From positions 1-64,000 of the forward strand of contig NZ_NUNF01000007.1 in NCBI RefSeq assembly GCF_002585305.1: a stretch of DNA of 64,000 nucleotides, read 5' to 3'. Origin of the DNA: Bacillus sp. AFS037270. Lineage in GTDB: Bacteria > Bacillota > Bacilli > Bacillales_B > DSM-18226. The position numbers and the translations under genes were made by a program. Shown one piece after another: positions 33,111 to 42,161 of this stretch (the first letter of the stretch is position 1; each line of letters starts with the position of its first letter). Below the pieces are notes generated by a model that was given only the letters and a program-made list of their open reading frames with translations, had not been told where the DNA came from and did not search any database.

Positions 33111-35039
33111 TCATTTCTTTTTGGACAGCCATTCTGCTAGTGCTTCAGCTTCTGCACCTTTAGCGAGGCCCGCCGGCATGCGGTCGCCGCCGTTTAAGAT
33201 TTGATTCAATATTTGTTCTTTGGTCATCGATTTACCGATGTGTTGAAGATCTGGAGCTGTTGCGCCCTGAAGATTATCTCCGTGACAAGAAACACAACTT
33301 TTTTTGTAAACCTTTTCCGGGTCGATAACGACGTCGGCTTGCCCTTGTAATTTAGCATTTTTATTAGGGGCAGCGATCTTTTCCTTACCGCCGAGTCCAT
33401 AAACCACAACCCTCGTTCCACCAGTAATCACGCCAATATATTGTTTGCCGTCAACCATATAAATGGAAGGGGCCATTTTAATTTGTTTTCCTCCACTTTT
33501 CATGCCCCATAATACTTTTCCTTCTTTAATATCGAGAGCATTCACCGTTCCGTCCAATTCCCCGTAAAAAGCAAGACCGGAAGCGGTACTTGTGAATCCT
33601 CCATACATCGGATCATCGGTATTGCGTTGATAAACTTTTTTCCCTGTATTCATGTCAATTGCTGTAATGGTACCAGAAGTATCAACATCTGCTGGTAAAG
33701 GAAGGATCTTTGTACCAGGGAAGGTATTGTTATCTTTTGCAATCTCTTTCCGATCTTTTGCTGCTAACATTAAATTCGGGTTATTAATACCTGGAATCAG
33801 CACATAGTTGGTGTCGGGATCATACGTCTCTGGGGCATAGCTTTCTCCACCTGGCGTACCCGGCCATTGAAGTTTAACTTTACTCTGATCGCTTGGTGGT
33901 GTTGAATTTTCAATTTTGACAAACGGTACACCATCATAAATGGTTTTTCCAGTTTTGGCATCCCATGCATACCATTTCCCATTCTTTCCGCCTTCCACCA
34001 CAACCTTCTGCTTTTTCCCGCCGACGTTGGCATTGAGAACCATTGGTGTCGCAGCGGCGTCATAGTCCCATACATCGTGGTCAACTTCAGATGATGCCCA
34101 CTTAAATTTTCCTGTCTTACTGTCCAAAGCAACGATGGAATCCGTATATGGATTTTTTCCTTTCCGATCTGCATCATAAAAGTCAGGGGCTGGATTCCCA
34201 ACTGCAAAATACATTATATCGGTATCTGGGTCGAACGACATTGGTGTCCATACGGAGCCTCCGCCCGTGTATTTCCCCTTCGCCCAGCCTGTTCCTCTTT
34301 CAGGAACGGTCCAAAATGGTTCTTTCCAGAGCGGTTCGAGGCTATCAGCCTTAAATGCCCAAACGAAGCCTCGAGTGCCATTATCACCGCCGCTGCTTCC
34401 AACGTAAATGTTGCCGTCATAATACATGGGAGCCGAAGATTCATAGTAGCGGTTTTCTAATTTAATGGAGGGAACATGATCCCAGAAGTTGACCATTTTT
34501 TCCAGTTTTCCGGTTTTGGCATCAAGTTTGGCCAGCCTATTGTCAATCATCAAGACATATACCTTTCCATTGGCCACCGCGACACCTCTGCTTGCCACGT
34601 TGGACTGCCATGGCAAACTTTCAAGATGGTCAAGTACTTCCTTAGGAGGTGTCCATGCCCAAATTTTCTTTCCGCTTGCGGCATCAATTGCAAATACATG
34701 ATTTTTTGCACTCGTCACATACATGACCCCGTTTTGCACGACAGGGAAATCCTCTTGTAAATTAGGAACATCCTGATTCCATTCTAAGATATCCTGCTGC
34801 CAGACAATCCCCAATTTTTTTACATTATCTTTTGTAATCTTTTTATAGGGCACATGTCGGGTATGTTGAAGGTCATAACCCCAATTTGGGAATCCTGTCT
34901 CCTTTACTTGATTTGCCTGGTTGGATTCCTTGGTTTCTTCCTTGTTATTTGCATTGTTCTGCTTATTATTCGTTTGACAGCCAACAAGGACCATACAGGC
35001 CAAAAAAAACGAACCTGTTGCATTTAAGTAACGCCTCAC
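33111..35039 (-). CDS. PQQ-dependent dehydrogenase lipoprotein with C-terminal cytochrome c domain
   Basis: Extracytoplasmic quinoprotein oxidising alcohols or sugars and passing electrons to a fused heme. It has a lipoprotein signal (FFLACMVLVGC), an eight-bladed PQQ propeller with repeated GK..W.. blades (DAASGKKIWAW, DAKTGKTIYD, DMNTGKKVYQ), and a C-terminal CVSCH heme site with Met ligand in GGDRMPAG. GTG 35039 was chosen because AGGAGG lies seven bases upstream; an ATG 18 bases earlier would put that site inside the gene. No PQQ synthesis genes are in the window, and most Bacillus lack them, so cofactor supply is open. Confidence 0.83.
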   Translation of the reverse strand: MRRYLNATGSFFLACMVLVGCQTNNKQNNANNKEETKESNQANQVKETGFPNWGYDLQHTRHVPYKKITKDNVKKLGIVWQQDILEWNQDVPNLQEDFPVVQNGVMYVTSAKNHVFAIDAASGKKIWAWTPPKEVLDHLESLPWQSNVASRGVAVANGKVYVLMIDNRLAKLDAKTGKLEKMVNFWDHVPSIKLENRYYESSAPMYYDGNIYVGSSGGDNGTRGFVWAFKADSLEPLWKEPFWTVPERGTGWAKGKYTGGGSVWTPMSFDPDTDIMYFAVGNPAPDFYDADRKGKNPYTDSIVALDSKTGKFKWASSEVDHDVWDYDAAATPMVLNANVGGKKQKVVVEGGKNGKWYAWDAKTGKTIYDGVPFVKIENSTPPSDQSKVKLQWPGTPGGESYAPETYDPDTNYVLIPGINNPNLMLAAKDRKEIAKDNNTFPGTKILPLPADVDTSGTITAIDMNTGKKVYQRNTDDPMYGGFTSTASGLAFYGELDGTVNALDIKEGKVLWGMKSGGKQIKMAPSIYMVDGKQYIGVITGGTRVVVYGLGGKEKIAAPNKNAKLQGQADVVIDPEKVYKKSCVSCHGDNLQGATAPDLQHIGKSMTKEQILNQILNGGDRMPAGLAKGAEAEALAEWLSKKK

Positions 35040-35270
35040 GAAAATTCCTCCTGACATTATGAAATCTTAATATGTATTGAATCACTGATCATGAAATGTA
35101 CCAGTTTGTTCCCTCCTTTAGAGGATCTAATTTTAATAAGAACAAGGATATGGTCCCTACAAAATCCCTAAATTATACAAGTAATGAAAAATCTACTTCT
35201 TTATTTTGTTGGAATTGGGTTTTCTTGTTTTACGGCGATGGCAACCCGCCTCACCATGAAGGTCAGTTCT

Positions 35271-35302
35271 AAAGCCCATCTCAATTGAGTTGGGCTTTAT
35301 TA
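35271..35302. terminator. symmetric hairpin
   Basis: AAAGCCCA(TCTCAATTGAGT)TGGGCTTT gives a long near-perfect stem; a T-poor ATTATAA tail follows. Orphan: no intact gene ends next to it on either strand. Confidence 0.55.
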
Positions 35303-35315
35303 TAACTTTTGAAAT

Positions 35316-35341
35316 TGTCCTATTTTTGTCCTCCGATGTTT
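35316..35341. repeat. TGTCC arm-repeat remnant without a core
   Basis: TGTCC at 35316-35320 and 35328-35332 (12-bp period); 35325-35341 is identical to 15528-15544 left of core 2. No groEL-like core follows here. Confidence 0.45.
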
Positions 35342-35804
35342 ATTCACAATCTCTTCTGTAAAACGATCCTATCACTTCATAAACATCCTTCCTTCTTTTG
35401 AAAAATTAAATTCCACTTGGAATCACCCATAATAAATGTGAAATGATACTAATGAATAATATAGAGATAAAGGTCCTCCTGTATTACCCATGCCTTTTTT
35501 CAATTGATAGTAATTCACCCGCGCTAAAATCCCATGTGAGATAGAGTGAGGAAGGCAAACAATGCATTAAACTACTTACAAAGTTGCAGTTTTCTCTCCT
35601 TTGATTTACTATTTAGAATGCTTTTCCATCATTATGCTTATATTCCAATAGTTCAAATTTGGTGTATCCCAAGTCACCTGCATTAAGTTGAGTTCCAAGT
35701 TTATACACACTAGGCGTGTATTTAAAAGTCATGGAATCAATTTTAATTCCAGGTTCTTTGCTAGTGCATCGCACATTTTTAATCCAGTCCTGAGGTGAAT
35801 GTTC

Positions 35805-38132
35805 ATGAACCGGCCAATAAAAGATGATTCTTATCAAATAAGTATACAAAACATTGAATATTACTCACACCATATCCGTTTAGGAATTGAGATTCTTCTT
35901 GTTATAAGGGGAGAAATTGAGGTTACGGTCAATCAACATTCCTTCCAATTAGCCGAAAATGATCTTCTGCTTATTAATGCCAATGATATACGCTCTATTA
36001 AGGGGAATAAGGAGAATGTGGTCTTATCGTTACAAATCCCCTTGGATCTAATCGAGCCGCATTATCCGAATATTCATGAGTGCTATTTTAACTGCAATTC
36101 ATCCAAAGAGGGTAACGGGCTGTATCTGCTTTTTGATCAAATTCGCCAACTAATGGCGAAAATTTTGATTGCCTATTATCAAAAGCAGGATGGAAGTGAG
36201 ATCGAGATTAACGGACTGATTTTTCAGTTAGTTACACTGTTGATTCGAAATTTTAAAACAACACACCTCGGGAGTCATCAATTCACCGAAATGAAGGATG
36301 AAAGAATTAGAGAGCTCCTGGCTTTTATCGAAAGAAACTATCGCAAACCGATATCATTGGAGGAAATCGCCAAGCAGCAATATTTGTCTCTTTATTATTT
36401 ATCGCGTTATTTCAAGCAGGAAGTTGGGGTTAGTTTCTCCCAATATGTCAAAAATGTCCGTTTGAAATCAGCGGTTCATGAGCTCCTGTATACCGACCAT
36501 AACATTCTTCAGATCTCGCTGAATAATGGTTTTCCCAATGTGAAGGCGTTTAATAAGGCTTTTAAAGAAATGTACCAGCAAACGCCTACTGAATATCGCA
36601 GCCTTCATAAAGTGGAACCGATGGATGTCGAGGAAATGAAACATGAAACGGAACAATATACTTTACTGCAATCGCCTAATTTTTTAATGGAAATCAGCAA
36701 ATATATTTCAGGAAATGAGAAGAGCACTACGCTGATGGAACCGGCTGCTTCAGCCATATATGTGGGCCTGCCGCAGGAGCCCATTTTTATCAAAGAAAAA
36801 GCGTTAAAGGTACTGGTGATTGGGCAGCTGGAATATGCTTTGCATGAAGAGGTGCAGGCAGACTTAAAGTTAATTCAAGAGGAACTTGGATTTGACTATA
36901 TCTATTTTACGAACCTTTTTTCGGACAGCTTTGCGATGACAACGCCCCTCTATCAAATCGGGGGGCAATTTTATCAGATGGATGCCTTGTTCACCCGCTT
37001 TCAGCAATTAGGGTTGGTTCCTTTCATTCGCGTAGAAGTTGAAAAGGAAGTGGAAAGCAGCTCTGAATATCTTAAAAAGCTTGATGAATTCTTACAGCAC
37101 AGTCTTAGTTATTTTGGCAGTGCCTTTGTAGGCAAATGGCGGTTTGAATTGGTTTTCTCGGAATGGGGTGAAACAGCAAAGAGCTTTTATCAAGATTTTT
37201 ATCAAACTGTTAAAAAGTGGGCTTCTGCCTCAAAAGTGGGTCTTCATGTGCCGTTTTCTTTAGGAAATGCTATACCCGGTCCTGCTGATGACTTTTTAAA
37301 CCAAATTTCCGATCGTTGCGAGCTGGTCTGCTTCACCTGCAATCCGAATGAAGAAGTGGATTTTACCGATATGGATAATCTTACTTTTGAAGGAGTAAAA
37401 AATTATGTAAAGAAAGCTTGCAGCAGATTAAAGGAATGCTTATCGTCTGCGGGTTTGGAGGAGATTCCGATTTTTCTTACGGATTGGAATACGCTATATG
37501 GAAATACGATGGATTTAAGCGGCACCTTTTTCCGTTCAGCCCTTATTTTTAAAGAAATGCTGGATGCGATGAAGGAACTTTCCGGTTTGGGGTTTTGGAT
37601 TGATACCCACTCGCTGGAAAGAAATAATCTGGATCAAGACCATATTGCCATGAATGGAATTGCCCTTCTTTATTATTATCAAATTAAACGCCCTGCTTAT
37701 TTTAATTTCCAACTGATGGAAAAAATGGTCCTAAGGATTTTAGCTGAAGGTGAGGATTTTGTCATGGCAATGGGGGAAAGCGGCTATCAATTGGCCGTTT
37801 ATAACCCCTCCTATATCAATCCTTCTTATTCGGTCGAGAGCTTCTTTTTGCAATCCATCACAAAGGAAAAGAAAGTCGTGATTTCGGGTCTGCCGCCTGG
37901 ACGTTACCAAATTCGCAAGCACATTCTTGATCAAAATAACGGCGAATTTTATATTAACTGGATAAATTTGCAGCATCAGGATATTTACGACCAGGAGGTC
38001 ATTTCTTTTATCAAGCAGGGAACCCGCCCTGATCTGCAAATTTATGAGGAAAAAGTGGAAGCAGAGCTTTATTTACAATCCACCCTGACCTTTAACGCTT
38101 TTCATCTCTTTGAAATTAAGCCATTAAGTTAA
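35805..38132 (+). CDS. AraC-family regulator fused to a GH39-like domain
   Basis: 775-aa one-component regulator. Residues ~1-130 form a cupin sensor (IEILLVIRGEIEVTVNQHSF), ~170-265 two AraC helix-turn-helix motifs (EEIAKQQYLSLYYLSRYFKQ, then FNKAFKEMYQQTPTEYR), and the rest a TIM-barrel region resembling GH39 beta-xylosidases. In that region WRFELVFSEWGE stands where WxFEvWNEP carries the acid/base Glu, so hydrolytic activity is doubtful and the domain is probably a sugar sensor. ATG 35805 has GAGGTG seven bases upstream; an ATG six bases earlier is too close. Target unknown; the PQQ gene is divergent. Confidence 0.82.
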   Translation: MNRPIKDDSYQISIQNIEYYSHHIRLGIEILLVIRGEIEVTVNQHSFQLAENDLLLINANDIRSIKGNKENVVLSLQIPLDLIEPHYPNIHECYFNCNSSKEGNGLYLLFDQIRQLMAKILIAYYQKQDGSEIEINGLIFQLVTLLIRNFKTTHLGSHQFTEMKDERIRELLAFIERNYRKPISLEEIAKQQYLSLYYLSRYFKQEVGVSFSQYVKNVRLKSAVHELLYTDHNILQISLNNGFPNVKAFNKAFKEMYQQTPTEYRSLHKVEPMDVEEMKHETEQYTLLQSPNFLMEISKYISGNEKSTTLMEPAASAIYVGLPQEPIFIKEKALKVLVIGQLEYALHEEVQADLKLIQEELGFDYIYFTNLFSDSFAMTTPLYQIGGQFYQMDALFTRFQQLGLVPFIRVEVEKEVESSSEYLKKLDEFLQHSLSYFGSAFVGKWRFELVFSEWGETAKSFYQDFYQTVKKWASASKVGLHVPFSLGNAIPGPADDFLNQISDRCELVCFTCNPNEEVDFTDMDNLTFEGVKNYVKKACSRLKECLSSAGLEEIPIFLTDWNTLYGNTMDLSGTFFRSALIFKEMLDAMKELSGLGFWIDTHSLERNNLDQDHIAMNGIALLYYYQIKRPAYFNFQLMEKMVLRILAEGEDFVMAMGESGYQLAVYNPSYINPSYSVESFFLQSITKEKKVVISGLPPGRYQIRKHILDQNNGEFYINWINLQHQDIYDQEVISFIKQGTRPDLQIYEEKVEAELYLQSTLTFNAFHLFEIKPLS

Positions 38133-38151
38133 AACTTAATGGTCTTTTTTT
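38121..38151 (+). terminator. terminator of the AraC-GH39 gene
   Basis: CCATTAAGTT and AACTTAATGG form a 10-bp stem overlapping the stop codon, followed by TC and seven T. Confidence 0.8.
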
Positions 38152-38252
38152 GTGGTTGAATGTGACGAAAATGTGAAGGAGGGCAAATATGGGTGATACA
38201 TACAACAAAGATGGGAATGTAAATCGACAAAAAACGATATAAACTAGGTACA

Positions 38253-38266
38253 TGAAAACGTTTTCA
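38253..38266 (+). promoter_or_regulatory. cre site of the threonine-degradation operon
   Basis: TGAAAACGTTTTCA is a perfect palindrome matching the CcpA consensus TGWAANCGNTNWCA at every position, 70 bp before the kbl start. Catabolite repression of amino-acid degradation is expected from it. Confidence 0.85.
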
Positions 38267-38335
38267 ATTTAACTCTTCTTAATCGAGAATAGAAAGAAAT
38301 TTTCACTGAAAAGTTAATCGATGGAGGTTTATACG

Positions 38336-39526
38336 ATGTCAAGAAAAGTTTTAGAAGAGATATTAACTCCCCAGCTGCAAGAGCTGCATGAGAAAGGGCT
38401 ATATAACGTCATTGATACAGTAGAGGGACCTAATGGCCCAATCGTGACAATCAATGGCAAAGAAGTCATCAATATGTCGTCCAACAATTACCTTGGATTA
38501 GCAAACAATGAAAGATTAATCCAAAAGGCGAACGAAGCCACAAAACAGTATGGTGTGGGTGCTGGTGCCGTTCGGACAATCAACGGAACGATGACCATTC
38601 ATAATGAATTGGAAAAAAGGATTGCCGAATTTAAGCATACGGAAGCGGCGATTGCGTTCCAGTCAGGATTTAATTGCAATATGGGCGCAATCTCGGCAGT
38701 CATGACGAAGAAGGACGCGATTATTTCCGATGAATTGAATCACGCCTCGATTATTGATGGCTGCCGTTTGTCCGGAGCAAAAATCCTTCGGGTCAAGCAT
38801 CAGGACATGGATGATTTAAGGCGGGTTGCAAAAGAAGCAGTCGAAAGCGGCGCTTATGAAAAAATTATGTATATTACCGATGGTGTTTTTTCAATGGATG
38901 GGGATGTGGGAAAGCTTCCGGAAATCGTGGAAATCGCCGAAGAATATGGCTTGCTTACATATGTTGATGACGCACATGGATCAGGCGTTATGGGCAATGG
39001 GGCCGGCACGGTTAAACATTTTGGACTTTCCGATCAAATTGATTTTCAAATTGGAACGCTTTCCAAGGCCATTGGTGTCGTGGGCGGCTATGTGGCCGGT
39101 ACCCAGCAATTGATTGATTGGTTAAAAGTGCGCGCCCGTCCATTTTTATTTTCAACATCGCTTACACCAGGAGCTGCTGCTGCCTGCATTGAAGCTATTA
39201 ACATCATGACGGAATCAACGGAGAGAGTCGATCAGCTATGGGAAAATGGCCGCTATTTAAAAGAAGGCTTGAAAAACTTAGGGTTTGATATTGGCCACTC
39301 AGAAACACCGATTACGCCATGTATTATCGGAGAAGAAACATTAACGCAGCAATTTTCCCGCCGTCTAATGGAAGAGGGAGTTTACGCCAAAGCCATCACC
39401 TTCCCGACAGTGCCGAAGGGAACAGGCAGGGTGCGCAATATGCCGACTGCAGCCCATACAAAAGAAATGCTGGACCAAGTGCTTGCTGTATATGGAAAAG
39501 TTGGAAAAGAGCTGGGCGTCATCTAA
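38336..39526 (+). CDS. kbl: glycine C-acetyltransferase (2-amino-3-ketobutyrate CoA ligase)
   Basis: PLP enzyme converting 2-amino-3-ketobutyrate plus CoA to glycine and acetyl-CoA, the second step of threonine degradation. [44 protein letters not shown] and the PLP-lysine segment [15 protein letters not shown] are all present over a normal length of 396 aa. ATG 38336 has GATGGAGG eight bases upstream; the ATG at 38321 lies within that site region. The partner dehydrogenase follows, with a hairpin in between. The other member of the fold, BioF, is unlikely in this setting. Confidence 0.92.
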   Translation: MSRKVLEEILTPQLQELHEKGLYNVIDTVEGPNGPIVTINGKEVINMSSNNYLGLANNERLIQKANEATKQYGVGAGAVRTINGTMTIHNELEKRIAEFKHTEAAIAFQSGFNCNMGAISAVMTKKDAIISDELNHASIIDGCRLSGAKILRVKHQDMDDLRRVAKEAVESGAYEKIMYITDGVFSMDGDVGKLPEIVEIAEEYGLLTYVDDAHGSGVMGNGAGTVKHFGLSDQIDFQIGTLSKAIGVVGGYVAGTQQLIDWLKVRARPFLFSTSLTPGAAAACIEAINIMTESTERVDQLWENGRYLKEGLKNLGFDIGHSETPITPCIIGEETLTQQFSRRLMEEGVYAKAITFPTVPKGTGRVRNMPTAAHTKEMLDQVLAVYGKVGKELGVI

Positions 39527-39538
39527 GTTTAGAAGATA

Positions 39539-39581
39539 AACAGGGGAGGGCCCCGTTTCCGGAATAGGACCCTCCCTGTTA
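39539..39581 (+). other. hairpin between kbl and tdh
   Basis: AACAGGGGAGGG pairs with CCCTCCCTGTT around a 19-base GC-rich loop. No T run follows, so it is more likely an mRNA stability or attenuation element setting the kbl:tdh ratio than a full terminator. Confidence 0.55.
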
Positions 39582-39636
39582 CAACTTGATACCATGTGTT
39601 CATTATATAAGGGAAATACTCAGGAGGTTGTTTACG

Positions 39637-40614
39637 GTGAAAAAAATTCTTGTGACTGGAAGCTTAGGTCAAATCGGTTCAGAGTTAACGTTGAGACTTA
39701 GGGAACTTTACGGAGAGAAAAATGTCCTTGCCACTGATATCCGCCATGTTGATGGGAACCCAGTGGTGGAAAATGGTTTATTTGATACATTGGATGTGCT
39801 GGATGGAGAGAAAATGCAGAAGTTGGTCAATGACTATCACATTGATACGATTATCCATTTGGCAGCGCTGCTATCGGCCACAGCCGAGAAAAAACCGCTG
39901 CTAGCCTGGAATTTAAATATGGGCGGATTGGTAAATGCACTCGAGGTGGCGCGGAATTCCAATGCACAGTTCTTTACACCAAGCTCGATTGGCGCTTTTG
40001 GTCTATCTACGCCAAAAGACAATACGCCCCAGGATACAATCCAACGGCCAAACACGATGTACGGTGTCACCAAAGTCAGCGCCGAATTGCTATGTGACTA
40101 TTATTTTGCAAAATTTGGCGTCGATACCCGAGGCGTCCGCTTCCCTGGATTGATTTCCTACAATACACTACCGGGCGGAGGAACGACAGACTATGCGGTT
40201 GATATCTACTATGAAGCATTAAAGAACAAAAAATATACGTCCTATATTGCGCAAGGCACTTACATGGATATGATGTATATTCCAGATGCGATTGATTCGA
40301 TTATCAAACTAATGGAAGCGGATTCATCGAGATTAAAACATCGAAATGCCTTTAATATTACAGCGATGAGCTTTGAACCTGAAGAAATTGCTGCTTCCAT
40401 CAGGAAATTTATACCGGAATTTACGATGGATTATCAAGTGGATCCAGTCCGGCAGCAGATTGCCGACTCTTGGCCAAACTCCATTGATGCGACCGCTGCC
40501 AAAGAGGAATGGGAATTTAATCCGCGGTACGATTTAGACCGTATGACAAAATCAATGCTCGAAAACTTAGCCAAAAAATTGGACATTCCAATTGGGGAAC
40601 CTATATTGGTTTAA
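39637..40614 (+). CDS. L-threonine 3-dehydrogenase, SDR (epimerase-like) type
   Basis: NAD-dependent oxidation of L-threonine to 2-amino-3-ketobutyrate, the first step feeding Kbl. It is the short-chain type, not the zinc MDR type: Rossmann turn [30 protein letters not shown], and catalytic YGVTK (Tyr-x-x-x-Lys). 325 aa. The GTG at 39637 was chosen because AGGAGG lies nine bases upstream and MKKILVTG is the expected N-terminus; a start at 39586 would add 17 non-homologous residues. Confidence 0.9.
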   Translation: MKKILVTGSLGQIGSELTLRLRELYGEKNVLATDIRHVDGNPVVENGLFDTLDVLDGEKMQKLVNDYHIDTIIHLAALLSATAEKKPLLAWNLNMGGLVNALEVARNSNAQFFTPSSIGAFGLSTPKDNTPQDTIQRPNTMYGVTKVSAELLCDYYFAKFGVDTRGVRFPGLISYNTLPGGGTTDYAVDIYYEALKNKKYTSYIAQGTYMDMMYIPDAIDSIIKLMEADSSRLKHRNAFNITAMSFEPEEIAASIRKFIPEFTMDYQVDPVRQQIADSWPNSIDATAAKEEWEFNPRYDLDRMTKSMLENLAKKLDIPIGEPILV

Positions 40615-40674
40615 AGGAAAGAATAACATCAAGAAGAAAGGGTTTAAAAAATACAAGGGGAAAGAGGGAAGTTT

Positions 40675-42078
40675 ATGTCAAAAAACCAGGAATTAAAGCG
40701 TGGGCTTAAGTCGCGTCATATTCAAATGATTGCTTTGGGTGGTACGATCGGGGTTGGTTTATTTATGGGTTCGACCAGTACAATTAAATGGACGGGTCCA
40801 TCGGTTATGATTGCCTATGCAGTTGCCGGCCTCTTCTTATTTTTCATCATGCGCTCGATGGGGGAAATGCTTTATTTGGAACCAACCACCGGTTCATTTG
40901 CTGACCTCGGCAATAAATATATCCATCCTTTGGCTGGCTATTTGACAGCTTGGAGCTATTGGTTCCAATGGATCACTGTCGGCATGTCGGAAATCATTGC
41001 GGTTGGTGCGTATATGCATTATTGGTTCCCACATCTGCCAACATGGGTCCCTGGGGTGGTCGCGATGGTGATTCTGGGCGTTGCCAACATGATTTCGGTT
41101 AAAAACTTTGGTGAATTTGAATTCTGGTTCTCATTAATTAAAGTGTTAACGATTGTCTTCATGATTATTGCTGGTATTGGCATTATTCTCTTTGGGTTCG
41201 GAAATGGCGGCCATGCAATTGGATTTTCAAACATCTGGAAAAATGGCGGCTTTTTCACTGGGGGATTTAAAGGTTTCTTCTTTGCTCTTTCCATCGTTAT
41301 CGGTGCTTATCAAGGGGTGGAACTAATAGGGATGACGGCTGGAGAGGCAGAAAATCCGCAAAAAACAATTACACATGCTGTGAAAACCACCGTTTGGCGT
41401 ATTTTAATTTTCTATATTGGTGCTATCTTTGTAATTGTAACCGTTTATCCTTGGAACCAGCTCAATCAAGTTGGCAGCCCATTCGTATCGGTTTTTGCTA
41501 AAATTGGAATAACGGCTGCAGCTGGTATTATCAACTTTGTCGTCATTACGGCAGCAATGAGCGGCTGTAACAGCGGCATCTTCAGCGCCACACGAATGCT
41601 TTACGCATTGGCGAAAAATGGACAGGCACCAAAGATTTTTGCCAAATTATCGGAAAATAAAGTTCCTGTTTATTCAACCATAACGGTTTTAATAGGTTTG
41701 GCTATTGGTGTTGTGTTAAGCTATGTTGCACCGCCATCCATCTTTGTGTATGTTTACAGTGCGAGTGTACTTCCAGGAATGATTCCATGGTTTGTACTGC
41801 TCATCAGTGAAATCAAATTTAGAAAAGTAAACGCTGGTGCAATGGAAAAACATCCATTTAAAATGCCTCTTACACCGTACAGCAACTACGCTACCATTGT
41901 ATTTTTACTGGTCGTCCTTGTCGGTATGGCGATCAATCCAAGCACGCGCATCCCGTTAATCGCGGGAATTGGATTCCTTGCCATTATGACAGCCATTTTC
42001 TATCTGTTAAAAATGGAAAAACGCGTACCGTTAGACGAGGCCGAAAACGAAAAAGGCACAAAAACGAAAGCAGTATAA
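40675..42078 (+). CDS. APC-family amino-acid permease (threonine/serine type)
   Basis: Proton-coupled amino-acid importer, 467 aa with twelve predicted membrane segments. The APC signature IQMIALGGTIGVGLFMGS and the TM3 SFADLGNKYIHPLAGYLTAW region are clear, as is AGEAENPQKTI on the loop after TM6. It ends in a basic/acidic tail. It stands between tdh and a serine dehydratase, so threonine and serine are the likely cargo. A close paralogue is at 59484, sharing long identical stretches such as ELKRGLKSRHIQMIALGG. GGGGAAAGAGGG precedes the ATG. Confidence 0.87.
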   Translation: MSKNQELKRGLKSRHIQMIALGGTIGVGLFMGSTSTIKWTGPSVMIAYAVAGLFLFFIMRSMGEMLYLEPTTGSFADLGNKYIHPLAGYLTAWSYWFQWITVGMSEIIAVGAYMHYWFPHLPTWVPGVVAMVILGVANMISVKNFGEFEFWFSLIKVLTIVFMIIAGIGIILFGFGNGGHAIGFSNIWKNGGFFTGGFKGFFFALSIVIGAYQGVELIGMTAGEAENPQKTITHAVKTTVWRILIFYIGAIFVIVTVYPWNQLNQVGSPFVSVFAKIGITAAAGIINFVVITAAMSGCNSGIFSATRMLYALAKNGQAPKIFAKLSENKVPVYSTITVLIGLAIGVVLSYVAPPSIFVYVYSASVLPGMIPWFVLLISEIKFRKVNAGAMEKHPFKMPLTPYSNYATIVFLLVVLVGMAINPSTRIPLIAGIGFLAIMTAIFYLLKMEKRVPLDEAENEKGTKTKAV

Positions 42079-42108
42079 TATAAAGAAAACAAAGGATGAA
42101 ACAGGGGG

Positions 42109-42147
42109 GACGGTTCTAATGCTTCATGCATGGGGACCGTCTTTTTT
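42109..42147 (+). terminator. terminator after the permease
   Basis: GACGGT and ACCGTC (with further pairs in the loop) followed by six T. It sits 30 bp before the dehydratase start and may allow partial read-through. Confidence 0.7.
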
Positions 42148-42161
42148 GAGGGAGTGATACT

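Larger units (their letters stand above)
35040..35804. other. intergenic region with coreless arm repeat
   Basis: About 760 bp. It holds a hairpin (35271-35302) and the arm-repeat remnant at 35316-35341. A minus-strand frame at 35613-35800 reading VRCTSKEPGIKIDSMTFKYT and LGYTKFELLEY may be the tail of a lost gene, with no start or ribosome binding site of its own. No RNA gene seen. Confidence 0.4.

Noticed and set aside
38321..38335. Upstream ATG for kbl adding five residues
   Set aside because: It is at the GGAGG ribosome binding site used by ATG 38336 and has no site of its own.
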